Source: Celoporthe dispersa
Lineage: Eukaryota; Ascomycota; Sordariomycetes; Diaporthales; Cryphonectriaceae
Length of the DNA: 64,000 bases
Direction of reading: 5' to 3'
Assembly (NCBI GenBank): GCA_016584495.1
Contig: WAID01000003.1
Location: 310,001-374,000 of the forward strand
Made by a program: the position numbers and the translations under genes. Shown here one piece after another: positions 11,048 to 23,365 of the stretch. Position 1 is the first letter of the stretch, and every line of letters begins with the position of its first letter. The notes beneath the pieces were generated by a model, which was not told the origin of the DNA, did no database searches, and saw only the letters and a list, made by a program, of their open reading frames with translations.

Positions 11048-12368
11048 CTTCTCTTTGCTTGGTGACAATCTAATGGAGAGGAGGAGAAGGAGAAGGAGAA
11101 TAAAAGTAATTGATTAGGTGATGCTTGATGCTGATTCGTTTTCTTTTCGAGTCTTGCTTGGGTTTCTCACGATAGCCTCAAGACCTGATCTCGTCGTCGC
11201 AAACTACACCACGAAAAAAAAAGGTCAGTCAACCAAGGTTCAGGCGAGAACTTATTTATCATCCCATCCAAGCTCATGATTCAGACAGTTCCCTGTCGTC
11301 CTTCCTATTCTCGACCAGGGGAAAAAAAGAAATAAATAAATCACACCACACGGATGAGCCTCTCTCTTTCTCTTGCTGGCTCCTGTCATCGGCGCGCCGC
11401 CGCTCTCTCGCGCCCTCAATGGCCGAGGCCCGGATCGGTGGGGGGCATGACAAGTTTGTTGGTGAGCAGGTGGGGCAGTCCTCGGCGAGATTTACCCCTC
11501 GTTTTCCCCTCATAGGGACAAGTGCGGGGCAGTTGCAGGCGCTGCAGGGGTCCCCCTTATGCCCTCTGTAGGTTCTCAGTGGCCCTGGGGACCGCCTGGA
11601 AGGAACCCCACGGAGCCCCAAGCCCACTGTGACGTCGTGGTTTGGAGAATGGCCTCTCGTCTCCTTTCTGTATTCTTTCTCTCTCTGATAATGTCTTGCT
11701 CTGGTAGCAGCCATTGGGACATGAGACGACTGTCCATTCGGAAAAGGGGAGGAAGAGGAAGAACAAGAAAGAAATAAAAGAAGAAAGGAAAGAAAAGAAG
11801 AAAAAAAAAACACGATTGTGCGAGCCTGCTAATATGCCACGATGGCAGTGGCCAAGGTACCGCAGAAAGGTTTACCCGGACAGAGACCGCAGGCCTGTCT
11901 GCATGGATATCGTGTATCGTGTGGTCCAAAATCCACAAGTTTGACCATGACCCCCGCGGGATGATGGAGACAAGTCTGGATTTTTTTTCTTTGGCTCGCG
12001 GGCCACGCTTGGTTTTCGGGCTTTTGCACCCTCAATGGGGATCTCCAGTAGTCAAGGTCTTCCCTGGCCTGGGTCGACATCGGAGTCAGTCAGTCGGTCA
12101 TTCATTACCTCTTCTCTCTTCATTACTTACACCTCGGCTGAGATCCAAAGATAGAAAATAAGTCAAACAACACCAGCACAACACACTGCTATCCTCTTCA
12201 TCACAAGTGAGGCTATATCAATATATACTCCCTTCTTCCTCCTCCGCTACTACTTCTCTCTCACACTGCGTAGACTCTGGTCTCCTCCACCTTGGAATCT
12301 CATCCTCTTCGCTTGAACTCTTGCTGTAAAACCTCCAAACACATCAAACACCAGAAAACCTTCTCATC
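11048..12368. promoter_or_regulatory. Divergent promoter between the KduD-like and polyol dehydrogenase genes
   Basis: 1.3 kb without a believable gene. On the right it holds a TATA-like 'ATATATAC' near 12220 and a CT-rich leader running to the ATG at 12369. On the left is an A/G-rich strand next to the KduD-like start. A long purine stretch lies at 11738-11810. Co-regulation of the flanking genes is an inference from the layout. Confidence 0.5.
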
Positions 12369-13663
12369 ATGGCCACACAAACAGTCAGAGCTTCTGTGCT
12401 TCACGGCGCAAAGGATCTCAGAGTGGTAAGCCTAGCCTCCAGCCCAGACCACCAGAGATACTTGAACCAAAGGCAGACCTAACTCTCTCTCCCCCTCTCC
12501 CACAGGAAGAACGTACCCTCCCGCCCCTCGCTCCCACCGATGTCCTCGTCGCCGTCAAGTCCACCGGCCTCTGCGGCTCTGACCTGCACTACTTCTCCCA
12601 CTACCGCAACGGCGACATCCTCGTGCGCGAGCCCTTAACCCTGGGCCACGAGTCCGCAGGTGTGGTCCAGGCCGTCGGCGCAGAGGTCACCCACCTGGCA
12701 CCCGGCGACAGCGTCGCCCTCGAGGTCGGCCTGCCGTGTGGTGAGTGCAGCCTCTGCTCCTCGGGCCGGTACAACATCTGCCGCGCCATGCGCTTCCGCT
12801 CCAGCGCCAAGTCCTTCCCCCCACGCCCAGGGCACCCTACAGGACGTCATCTCCCACCCGGCCCGCCTCGCCCACCGCCTTCCTGAGGGCGTCCCCCTCG
12901 AGCTCGGCGCCCTCGTCGAGCCCCTCTCCGTGGCCATGCACGCAGGCGACCGTGCCTCCCTGCCCAAGGGCGCCACCGTGCTGGTGCTGGGTGCCGGCGC
13001 CGTGGGTCTGCTGTGCTGTGCCGTGAGCAAGGTGCTGGGCGCGGGAAAAGTGGTCGTGGCGGATATCAACGCCGATAGGGTGGCGTGGGCGCAGGAGAAG
13101 GGGTTTGCAGACGCTGGGGTCGTTGTGCCTATGCGCAGGCCCGAGGGTATCGAGGCTAAGCTTGAGTTTGCGAAGGAGGTGGCGGCCCTGGTGGCGGGTG
13201 CGAGGACGGGCGGTGGCGAGGAGGTTGGCGAGGTGGATGCCACCTTTGAGTGTACTGGGGTGGAGAGCTGTCTGCAGGCTGCCATTTATGTGAGTACTTA
13301 TACATACCCATCTCCTGTGTTCAACTTCCTCTCTCGTTTTCTCCTGTTTAACAAGGTACGTCATAGTCTACGCAACCAGGCGGCAAGATTATGATTATCG
13401 GCATGGGCAACCCAATCCAGACGCTGCCCATCTCAGCAGCCTCGCTCAAGGAGGTCGACCTCGTCGGTGTCTTCCGCTATGCCAACACGTACCCGAGGGT
13501 CATCGAGCTGCTCTCTAGCAAGAACCCCCTGCTCCCGCCCGTGGAGGAGTTGATCACGCACAGGTATGACTCGCTCGACAGCATCCCAGAGGCCTTCGAT
13601 ATGGCGGGTAAGGTCAAGGACGACAAGGGGAATCTGGTGTTGAAGGTCATGGTGAACATGTAA
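12369..13663 (+). CDS. Zinc-dependent polyol dehydrogenase (sorbitol/xylitol dehydrogenase type), frame break in C6
   Basis: Exons 12369-12425, 12506-13289 and 13367-13663 encode about 378 residues. This medium-chain, NAD-linked enzyme would oxidise a polyol such as sorbitol, xylitol or L-iditol to the ketose. Catalytic-zinc segments are 'TGLCGSDLHYFSHYRNGD' and 'LGHESAGVV'. All four structural-zinc cysteines are present in 'CGECSLCSSGRYNIC'. The Rossmann motif is 'VLGAGAVGLL', and the C-terminal 'DLVGVFRYANTYP' is typical of sorbitol dehydrogenases. The frame breaks at the six-C run 12817-12822: the published reading goes off as 'SFPPRPG', whereas removing one C gives 'SFPHAQGTLQ', the expected family sequence. 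I read this as a probable sequencing insertion. The third exon starts after 'CATAG' at 13366, giving 'YSTQPGGKIMIIG' across the junction. The precise substrate cannot be told from sequence. Confidence 0.88.
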
Positions 13664-13875
13664 ACAGACCAGAGAATGGAAAGAGAAGCCAAAGGAAGAG
13701 AAGAAAAAGGAAAAAAATAGACTACAAGGGAGGGGTGTGGTTAGAGCGAGAATGTAAAAATCAAAACACATTAGATTGATTCTTCTCAGACTTTACATGT
13801 GTCCAAACCTGTATTTTGATTCTATGCTCTAATAGTTTTTCCTTTATCTCTCTGTCTTCACCCTAGATTGCTAGA

Positions 13876-15079
13876 TTATGACTTGTCTGGGAAGCCAAAG
13901 TCGACTCCAAAAGGCGGGTACACAAACCGCTGCACCTTGCCCGTCTTCTCCAGCTCCTCGCCGTACTCGTTCAGCAGCTTGATGTCCTCATCATCCAGCT
14001 TGACGAGCTTCAGGTTCGCCTCGATGCGCGCCGGCGTCACGGATTTCGCTAGTACGGTGGTTCCACGGGGGACTGTTTGGGTTGGCGCACAATCAACAAA
14101 ACGGCACACATCCTCGTACTTCGAGATTGCAAGAGGAAAGAGGAAGAAGGAAGGAGGGAGAGTGAGATGAAGAGAACAGCTTACTGTGCCAGCTCAACAG
14201 CACCGCCGCAGGCTCGACCCCGTGCTTCTGGGCAACCTTGATCACCCTCTCCTCCTTGAACAGCGGCCCGCCCGTCGAACCCAGCGGGCTATATGCCATG
14301 ACGTGAATGCCATTCTTCTTGCACAGCCCCACAATATCATTCTGCGGCAGAGCAGGGTGGTTCTCAATCTGGTTAACGGCGGGCACCGTGCCCCCGGCAG
14401 CAAGCAGCTCCTCGAGGTATCTCTTGCTGTAGTTGCAGACGCCTACCGCGCGCGCCTTGGTCTTGTCCAGCGCCTCCAGCTGCTTCCATGTGTCTGTGTG
14501 GTGGTAGCCCTTGCTGATGATGTCGCGGTCGCCGTTGGGCAGCTTGGGGAAGCGGTCGTCGTTGCCCTCGGGGTTCATCAGGAGCGGCCAGTGGAGGAGG
14601 TACAGGTCGACGTAGTCGAGGCCGAGGGCGTCGAGAGACTTTTGGAGACCGAGGGCGACACGGGTGTTGTAGGTTGTCCTGCCAAGGGTGTGCAATTGTC
14701 AGCAAATGGATATCTAGAGACGTGAAGAGGAGAGCATGTGACATGCAAGAGAGGAGACAAACGCACCAGACCTTGGTCACGACCAAGATATCCTCGCGCT
14801 TCACGATGCCCTCCTTAAAGGCGCGCGCGAGGCCCTGTCCCACCTCCGCCTCGTTGCCATAGCAGTAGGCACAGTCGATCAGGCGGTATCCCGACTTCAG
14901 GGCATGGTACACGCCCTCTGCGACCTCACCAGGTGCGGCCTGCCAAGTGCCTAGGGGAGGAAAAGGACAGTCTCGTCAGCTCGTGGTGCTCGATGATGGG
15001 CATAGCTCCAGGTTCTCTTACCGTAGCCGATGGCTGGCATCTTGTGCCCCGTGTTCAGCGTAAAGGTCAGGTCTGTCAT
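13876..15079 (-). CDS. Aldo-keto reductase (glycerol/L-glyceraldehyde/xylose reductase type)
   Basis: Four exons (15022-15079, 14767-14950, 14185-14678 and 13876-14072 on the minus strand) join in frame to 310 residues with canonical GT/AG introns. The catalytic tetrad is intact: Asp45 and Tyr50 in 'LIDCAYCYGNEAEVG', Lys79 in 'VVTKVW' and His110 in 'LLHWPL'. NADPH-binding segments 'YSPLGS' and 'LAKSVTPARIEANL' are present. The insertion 'DDRFPKLPNGDRDI' resembles fungal Gld1/GaaD/Gcy1-type reductases, which reduce glycerol-pathway or L-glyceraldehyde substrates, the last being the final step of D-galacturonate breakdown. It is convergent with the polyol dehydrogenase, 212 bases away, and two genes from the KduD-like gene, which supports a sugar or uronate role. 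Cytosolic. The exact substrate remains open. Confidence 0.92.
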
Positions 15080-15925
15080 TTTGTATGATAATCTCTCTTG
15101 ACGTTAGAGTGTTTGCTGGTGTATATGCGTTGCGAGTCGGAGGAGAAAGAAGCTGTCACTTGGTGGTAGGTACCAGTCTGCGTAGAGAAGAGAGGACATG
15201 GCTATGAGCAGGCAGATTGCCCGGATAAATGCTCTGTGTCTCCTCAAGGCTGCACCTCGCTGATCCACCCCCTCCCTCCTGCCTTTTGCAATCCCCATAT
15301 GCGCCATCATAAACGGAGTCAATTCACTGCCCCTCCCCCGCCATTGCCAAGCTTGAGGGTAATTAGCACACTAGTAGCGCAAGCCCAGGGACCCGCTCTT
15401 GCCGTTCTTGAGTCGGTGCTGCTGCTACGGGCAACTTTGAAAGCGGCGTATTTCGCCGAGGAATGCAGCTCGTCGAATCTGCTGGAACTGGGTCTCACTC
15501 CTGCCTCGGTGGTTTCTTCTGCCGATTTTGGCGTCATTGTTTGGGCCACCTTGGCCACCAAGAGTCCTCGAAATCGTAATCCTCCTCCTACCTTAGATAT
15601 GTTTACATAAGCGTCTTGCAAGATGGCAATGTGAAGTAATGTCGAACATAGTTCAACAAGAAAAATTCAAGGAAATTTTTTTTTTAAAAGAGGCAACTGT
15701 AACCTGCCATGCGTCTATTCATGATCTTTGGTCTCTGTGGACGCCATATTATATCTCATACGCCGTAAAGTCTTTTTTTTTTAACCCCTTTTGTAGTGAG
15801 TGGCTAGAGCTGGACTGCTCTGCCCTCCTCCCCCCGCGGGCCAAGGCAAGAAGACTGTCATATTGTTACAAGAATGAAAAGAGAAAAAAAACCACCGAAA
15901 TCCTTGATACTAAAGTGCACACCGT
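15080..15925. other. Intergenic region between aldo-keto reductase and SED5
   Basis: It holds the promoter of the aldo-keto reductase on the left and the 3' region of SED5 on the right, with T runs near 15676 and 15772. No gene with coding character is visible; a 100-residue minus-strand frame at 15319-15621 looks incidental. Confidence 0.6.
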
Positions 15926-17200
15926 CTATCCGGCGATCAAAACCCAGAGCCTGCAGGTCTATTGTCAGCCGTGTCCTGGTCTCTGTTTGAAACGATGTGT
16001 AGAACTTACAGGAAGAATATCATCATGACGCCGAACATCTTGGCAATCCTATGAAGTGGGTTTAGGTTAGCTAACGTCTGTCGCACAGCCGAGAGGGAGA
16101 GAGGGAGAGGCGTTGACACTTACAGCCACCTATTCGAGGAAACCCTGCCCCAGTACTTGAGCAGCTCCCTCTGGGCACCTGATACATTGTCCACCACGTC
16201 TTCCGTGTTGGCATCTATCCGCTCACTGCAAGCTGTCAGCTTCCCACCCTTGCTACCCAAACGTATACGATGTCGACAACCCGGCTAGGCCGCACAGGCG
16301 CACTCACATCATCTCGGTCTGTTCTGACACCATGGTTGCCAGCTGCCCAAAGATACTGCCCAGCTCCGTGATTGTCTTCTCGATGGCCTCGATGGCCTCT
16401 CCTCTCTGTTGTATGTAGGCGTTCTGAGGTTGGGCCTCCTCCATCATCAATAGCTGCTGGTCGCTCGGTATTGGGTTGAGCGAGAGCGTATCACCCCCAG
16501 GCACGGGTGTACCTGTCTTGGGCGTGCCGTACAGGGGGCTCGCGGACTGCTGTATCGGCATGGGTGCGGACGTGGACACAGAGCTGAGGAAGTTCTCCTG
16601 TCTCGACCTGCTGGCCTGTATCGTCTTTGTCCTCAGCTCGAGAGTCTCTCGGAACGAGGCCGAGACATCCGTCAGCTTTCCCTGCAGCAGCAGCACGACA
16701 TTCTTGTTGTGCTCCGACTCCTGTCCCTTCTGCCCGCCCTGCTGCGATGACTTGACGACATCCTGCAGGCCGGCGATCTGCTGGTTCAGGCCCGACAGGT
16801 CCTGCTTGATGACGAAGGTGAGCTCGTTGATCTCGACGGGGTTGTCGAAGAGGGTCTTGCGGCGGGCCAGCTGCGCCAGCTTCTCCAGTTTGCCCATAGT
16901 CGCCGAGATACCCCGGCCTATGTCAGCGGCCCTGCGCGCAAAATCGGATCGTCGGGGCTGTCGGGCGCCATCTGCGTCGGCCTTCTGTGCGTCGGTGAGG
17001 AGGGATCGCCGCTGCGAGCCGACCTTGGACTGGGCCTGTCGTCGTTGTGCCTGGGCTAATATGGACTTGAACTGTAGACGTGTGCGCGTCTTGTCAGCAT
17101 CATCACGTCGACGGCTGAGCCGTGCGAGTGGGAGAGGGGTGGTCAAGCAGTAGATCGCCCATACCTCTGAGGTTCGGTCCTGGATGTTGGCGACCGCCAT
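15926..17200 (-). CDS. SED5: Sed5 / syntaxin-5, Golgi Qa-SNARE
   Basis: Five exons on the minus strand (17165-17200, 16308-17071, 16124-16225, 16010-16048, 15926-15950) join to 321 residues. Sed5 is the target SNARE for ER-to-Golgi and intra-Golgi fusion. The N-peptide 'DRTSEFKSIL', which binds Sly1 in yeast, is split by the first intron. A three-helix regulatory region follows ('GKLEKLAQLARRKTLFDNP', 'EINELTFVIKQDLSGLNQQI'). The SNARE motif runs from 'RGEAIEAIEKTITELGSIF' to 'VVDNVSGAQRELLKYW', with the zero-layer Gln in 'SEQTEM'. The tail anchor is 'AKMFGVMMIFFLLWVLIAG', ending at the stop. The last two introns fall inside the tail anchor, so the final exon is only 25 bases and is easily missed by gene finders. 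No frame break. Confidence 0.95.
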
Positions 17201-19942
17201 GGCAGCGGTTGATTATGGAGAGAGTGATGTGTGTGTGTGTGCGCGCGCGTAGAGTGCTAGATGGCGACAAGAAACAGCTTCAAGGGAGCGAGTGTGTCGT
17301 CGTGCGGTTTCGAGTAAACTGAATGGTAGATGAAGCGACCTGCGCAGCTCGGGGATCGAGCGCAATTTTTCGATGCAGTGAGTGACGCGGGAGAATGACA
17401 GTCGTGGCAGTAGATGAATCCGTGCTCCGGGGTTGATGTCAAAAGGACGGTGCGAGATAGGAGGACTTGAGGATCGTAGGAATCAGGTCGGTGATTATGA
17501 TAAGCCTTGGATGGGGGAGGCGGACTGGACGAAGAATCGAATTGTTGAGTAGCGAAGTGGCAAGTCGCAGCTGGCGGCCCGTGGGTTTGTTTTGCTCTCT
17601 CGCGCGCGTCGTATTATTATCAAAAAAGAGTTGGTTTAACCTTGAATTCTTGGGGTAGCGGTATTAAAGCCCAGGTTCGTCAGTGGTTGGGAATTGGGTA
17701 TGCTGGTGTTGTCTGTTGTGAACGTCTAAAAAAAAGAAAAATCGAGCAATGTCTGGAATGAAGCGAAGACAAAGTGAGAGGGTAGAAGGGAACAAAGGCA
17801 GGGCAGAAAGAGACAGAGAGAGAGGCGCAGGCACAGGCACGCCAGTGGCTGGCTGCTCGCAGAGGCAACGTGGTGTCTGGGGCATGTGCTTCAGGCCTGC
17901 CAGGGTGTATCTTAGCGCCACCTCCCCAATCTGAACCCCTGAATTCGACCATGCCCCGAATGATGAGCCCCAAAGGACTTGACCATCTTGATTCTCACTC
18001 CAAGTTCCAACACTGACTTTTTTTTTTTTTTTTTGGCTGCGAGAGTGTGGATGATGGTGACTCAAATACCCATATGCCTATAAATCTTTACTTGTCTTTC
18101 TTGCACTCAATTCATGCTGCAGAAAACCTACCTACTTACGGCCCCTTATCGGATGCAGCAGGTCATACCGCCGGATTCCAGATCGTCTGATAATCCATAT
18201 ACCCCACGAAACATCTGGGACACAGATGAGCCGAGCTACCTGTGTTCCTTGAACCTTGGAGGCCTGGACACATGTGTATTGCGGTGCTCTCAAAGCCCTT
18301 GTCGACCTTGACTGGATCCAATCATCACATCCAAGTAGGTAAAGCCCAGCACAATATAATTCAAAAAAAAATTTGCCATCGAGGGCAGATATCAACAAAG
18401 GAAAAGTACTTGCTACTCTGGAGTTCGATTATCCCTGACATACTTTTCTGGGGCTGCGCTTGAGGAGTAGAATCCACTACTCGGCCATCCTTCTGCTCAT
18501 GGACCACCTGCTGCCCTGGCGTGCCTGGTCCCCTATGGATCAGTTTGCGCCCTTGCAGAAGCCATCTCGGGAAGCATCTTGGCAGGCAGTTACTATGTAC
18601 AGTGCTATTGACTATATGCATAGTACTACAGCGTGTTATGTTGTAGTGCCTCGGCTCCCTCAGGCTGGGCCCTTTCAGGCTTCGGCGGTATGGTTTCTTC
18701 CTCCTTGCAGCCGTTCTTCTGATTCAACGTCTTCTTCCGGGGATCCCCTACACGAGACGTTGAGAGAGACAAGCGCTACAAGGGTGTAGAGAAACAAAAC
18801 TATTACTATGGTACATATACTATGGTGCAGCATATGTAGATGCTGTGGACTGAAGTGCATGGCGCACAATGACATAATGCCATGTGAGGACAACCGTTGT
18901 TTGTACCTGGCATGCTGAAGGATCAGCGAGATTCCACACCATGTGTGTGGCATATCACATTCGGGAATGGCTGTCCCACTATAAGGAACCGCCCTGTCGT
19001 CCTACAGCGGCATGGAGCGGCGTGAGCGGGTATTTCCTCCAGGGCATTTTATCATTCCGGTGCGCCTGGCTAGGAGAACTCTACAGGATCAAGGACCCCT
19101 TGCTCTGACCGTTACCGGAACGAGAAGAAGAAGAAGAAGAAGAAGCGCAGCCTGACAAAACAGTCCTGGAAGAAGGAAAATCTTTAGCACCGCCTCGTGG
19201 CTGCCGCAGATGGTTAAACGCTAGAAGATCGACAATGCATTTATTTCGTTAGCAGCAGCCTCCTTGCCTGTCACCTGCCTGGATACAAACTTGGCAAGCA
19301 AACCTGTTCTCCCCTACTCTGCTTCTTCTTGTGCCTCGTGCCCCGTTCAGGAATTACTGTCCTTCCCTCTTTCATTCCTGCTCGAACAACGGCATCATCC
19401 TCGGAAAGAAGCGCTGAACGATTAGGGCGGGTTCGAAGGGGCCAAGGCTACCCACTTAGCAACACGAGGGGGACTCTTCTCTTTTTTTTTTTTTTTTTTT
19501 TTTCATCCTCGCCCTCTCTCTCCCCCTCCCCTCCTCCCCGTCAGCTAATTATATCCTCCCTTGTCGTCTCCACTGGTGTGGCTCGAGTCGCCGACTCGTC
19601 GTCATCAGTGGTCTGTCTCCCTCTCTGCGCAGCCACGACCGTCTCTCACGAAACCTTCTTTTTTTTCCTTTTTTTTTTCTTTCCCCGAGGCAGAGGAAAG
19701 CACTGGATGACATATTCTTCTTATCCTTGTCATCCAGTCTGCCTCGTCTTTTTAGACCTCAACACGCAAGCCAGTTCCACGGGTCTCCTAATGAGAGAAT
19801 GCTCGCCTGACGACACCACCCTGCCCGCACGTTTAGCGATTCCTTGGGGCTCGAGTGTGCATACGACACTTTCCCCCTTCCCGAACCTTCGCACACGCAG
19901 GCTATCACCAGGGTGCGCACAGCTCACAACGGTCTGCCCAAC
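17201..19942. other. 2.7-kb intergenic region
   Basis: It is the promoter of SED5 on the left and a long leader or promoter of the 19.9-kb gene on the right. It contains a T16 run (18019-18034), a (GAA)n repeat (19122-19145), T-rich tracts near 19480-19503 and 19660-19680, and C/T-rich sequence from 19480. Several short frames are open but none looks coding. Confidence 0.55.
19122..19145. repeat. (GAA)n microsatellite
   Basis: About eight GAA units in intergenic DNA, seen directly. Confidence 0.9.
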
Positions 19943-22900
19943 ATGGAAGGCCGCTCGCCAGCGTAAGTTCAAGAGCTACCACATGAAAGCATGGGTTTAC
20001 GACGCCCTCACAGACAAGCGTCTAAACTCTAACTCGCTCGTCGCACTACTACAGAACTCCCGCCAGCCCCTACACCCTTGCCAACGAGCGATTCAAGACC
20101 AACCTCAACCGGAACAAGACGCGGAAATGGATTGAGGCCAAGAAGATCGACTACGGCGGCGACGACTGGGGAGCCGAGGATGAATTTGACGAGGACGAAG
20201 AAGAACAAGAAGAAGGACAAGGAGGAGGTGCTGCTGGCGACAATGGGAGCCCCACGGAGCCCAACCCGCCCATGGGTCTGCCGCAGCAGCCCACGAGACC
20301 TGGTAGATTGGCCGGCCTGCGCTCGATCGGACAACAGGACAGCGGGAACACAACGTCTCGCTCCGGCTCCGGCGGCTCGGCGCGTAGCCTGAGGCCCAGC
20401 GAGAGGGTAGCCATGGAGAGACAAAACTCAGGAGGAGTAGGAGGAGGACAAGGACAAGGACAAGGACAAGGACAGAGGAGCGTGACAGGTCCGCCTCCGC
20501 TACACATCCACACAGGCGTCCAGTCACAACGACCTGTCCAACAGGTCGAGTCCGCCGTGTCGACATCGACATCGCCCTACTCTGCAAACATACCGCAATC
20601 GCATTACCCTCCACGCAAGAGCAGCATGGCCAGCCGGGAGAGGCCCAACCTGACTGTCGATTCCAGTATGCACCCGCCTCGAACATCCTCGCGGTCCGTA
20701 TCACCAGCCAGCAGTTCGCTAGCTGCTCCGCCGCCTCCGCTGCCCAAGATCGCCAGGCCGTTGGACGCGCCACAAGGGAATGTGGAGAAGGAAGAGGTAG
20801 AAGGAGAGCGTGAGCGCGAGCCAACTATCTCTACGGTGCAGTCGAATCTTCTTCAGACCGGCAGCGAAAGCCAACAAGAAGGCGGTGGCGACGGTCATCG
20901 TCCCTCACAACCCTTGGCTACTGTTGCGGAGAGGAAGAGCGAGTATGATCTCGATGGATCCATGTCTCAACCCGGCGCGCCTTCACAGCCGACATTGCGC
21001 AGTGCGCCTGCAGACAAGGCATCTGCTGGGGCTGAGACCCAACCAGAAGCAGCACAGTCCTCACTACCAACACTGTCGCATCCGTCGACAATGGACGAGA
21101 CAGTACCGCAGGAGCCCAGAAAGAGATTCTCGACGAGCCCTAAACTGCCAGACTTCAATCGCCTGTCGGGCTTTGGAAGCGACTTCTTCTCCAGCGGCGG
21201 GGGTTTCATGAACGAGACGTCGAGCAAACCACCACAGGGGTTTGTTCCGGCTGCAGATGCCACGTCGGTGCCTACAGCGACAAAAGATTCGGCCTTGGAC
21301 TCTGCGTCAAAACAGCAGCAGCAGCAGCAACAGGTCCAGGAGCCTAGACAGCCCAGGCCGTTCCGACCATCGATCCCTGGCGGCTGGGTCAGCGAGACGG
21401 CGTCCGTTCCCAGCGAGATGCCCACGCCGTTCCGTGAGCAGGACAAGCCCAGCAGTGGTCTGGCCGCCTTCCAACATGCCGGAGGTGACATACCACCTAT
21501 CAACAGCGAGCACAAAGAAGATGCGTCCCTCAAGCCCGCGCCCTTGAGAACGCCAACGCCTCGAAGCGTGAGTCCTACCAAGAGCGATGGCGGAAGGGGG
21601 CCCAGCAGGTCCAGCCATGTATCGGTACCGGTGTCTGATATGCCTCCCACACCTCCTCTGCGGACCACGTCAAGCCCTCTAGCGAACGTGAAAGGGCCTG
21701 CTGGGGATACTAGCAACGACGAGGACCGTGCGCCTGATGAAGACGAGGCTAGAGGCGAGACTGAGACTCGCGAGTCGTCGGAGGCGGCGATAGCACCCGA
21801 TGCGCCTGCACCTCTACAACCACGGAGACGACTATCAACAGAAAAACTATCCGCTGAGGAGCAGAGGCCCCATCCCATGATTAGGGCAGAGACGATGACC
21901 ACCACTACTGCGGACTCGTCGCCGCTTAAGGAGAGCGACGTCCTCCGTGATGAGATCATGCGCAGCCTCAGCCCAGTCCGTTCGTCCAATTCGAATCTGA
22001 ACACGTTTCAGGCCGAGAGTGCCGCACGGGAGAGCGCATATCTCAATGATGTGTACGGGGACTACTGGACACCAGCGGATGATGCGACCAAGGAGGATCA
22101 TGACAACAAGGGCGACCCTCACGAGAAGCAGGCTGGGCGCTTGGGCGTGGACAAGGACGAAGAGAAGAAGCCAATCTCTTCTACTACGGCCGAGCCTGCT
22201 GTTTCCCTTGCTAACGAGCCAGAGCCTGCCAGGCCTAATGTGGCTCGAGACCGTTTTTCATGGGAAATGGCTGGTGAAGGAGGTAATCCCAGCCCACCAA
22301 CAGTGAACCCCCACCATCCCCTCCCGGAACTTCCCAAGGAGGCGTCTGGCCCTGGCTCACCCTCAGACGCCCCCCAGCTGAGCCCAGTCGACGCAGGCAC
22401 CATGTCCCCTCTCATCTCCCCTGCCAGTGCTGAACTTTGGACGTGGCGATGGTGACGGTGATGATGATGATGATGATGGAGAAAATGAACCCAAGGACGG
22501 ACAGGACCAACCGCACCACATCACCTCCGTCGACAGTGATGCGTCCGGTCGCGATGCGGCAGTCCTAGAGCCACAATCTCCAGTCTCCCCTGCTGGCAAA
22601 GAGGCCGTCACACCAGGACCCGCAAACCACCGCGGAAGCATGCTCTTCTCGGGGAGCGAAGAGAAGATCGTGGTCATGTCCCCCATCTCGCCGATGTCTC
22701 CCATGACCGACGTCGAGGGCGCAGTACAGCCCCTGCACGCCGACTCGCCCACCTCCGAGACAACACCTAACGACATACCTCTGCCGCGCAGTCCCTCTCC
22801 AGCCCAACAAGATGGTGGCGGCGATGCCAACAAGCCATCGTCCTCCCAGCAGCATATCGCCAGCCTCCGGCAGATCATGTCCCTTCCCACGTCCCCCGAG

Positions 22901-23365
22901 CGTGTATACAAGATGCTCGAGGCCCGGTCAGAACTTGCGTCCACACCCTCAGGCCTCATGGACTGGCTCGCCCAGACCCTCGCGACTCCGGAGCACGCCA
23001 ACGGGGGCGCCTCATTCCTGTACGCGCCGGCGGGCGACGACGTGGCCATCTTTGCCAACAGCAGCCGCAAACCCAGGCCCAGCGGCGCGGCTGGTGGTGG
23101 TGCTAGTGGTGCTGGCGCCGGTGCTACAGCAGCAGATGGGAGTACGGGCCAGCAGCATGCGTTTAGCGGTTCGGTCAACCTGGGGTCCAGCGGGGGCGGA
23201 AGCGTGCGAATCCCGGGGGCGAGCGCGGCGCAGCTGCAGCTGGGCCACCTGATGCACGGGCAGGCGGGCACCAAGGGCAAGGAGCTGCTGCAGAGTGCCG
23301 GGAAGATGGGCAAGGGCCTGTTGAGTAAGGGAAAGAACAAGCTGAGGGAGAGGAAGGGACAGTGA
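19943..23365 (+). CDS. Fungus-specific disordered protein with conserved N- and C-terminal motifs
   Basis: Exon 1 (19943-19962) encodes 'MEGRSPA'. After a 92-base intron (GTAAGT...CTACAG), the frame reads 'TPASPYTLANERFKTNLN' and the conserved 'RKWIEAKKIDYGGDDWG', which I recall from uncharacterised Pezizomycotina proteins. The middle ~700 residues are Ser/Pro/Gln/Glu-rich and disordered, with many S-P sites. The C-terminal part has 'LRQIMSLPTSPERVYKMLEA', 'SGLMDWLAQTL' and a basic tail 'GKGLLSKGKNKLRERKGQ'. The frame moves from +1 to +2 somewhere in 22283-22450. One explanation is a 145-base intron, 22283-22427 (GTAATC...GCCAG). The other is a single extra base near 22420, since the skipped stretch itself looks coding ('NPHHPLPELPKEASGPG'). 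The function is unknown; the many S-P sites suggest a phosphorylated scaffold, by inference only. Confidence 0.72.

Noticed and set aside
16476..17153. 225-codon plus-strand frame
   Set aside because: It lies antisense to the well-supported SED5 exon 2.
20967..22004. 345-codon minus-strand frame
   Set aside because: It is the reverse of Ser/Pro-rich coding sequence of the 19.9-kb gene; low complexity keeps it open.
22363..23340. 325-codon minus-strand frame
   Set aside because: It is the complement of the last exon of the same gene, with no recognisable protein features.
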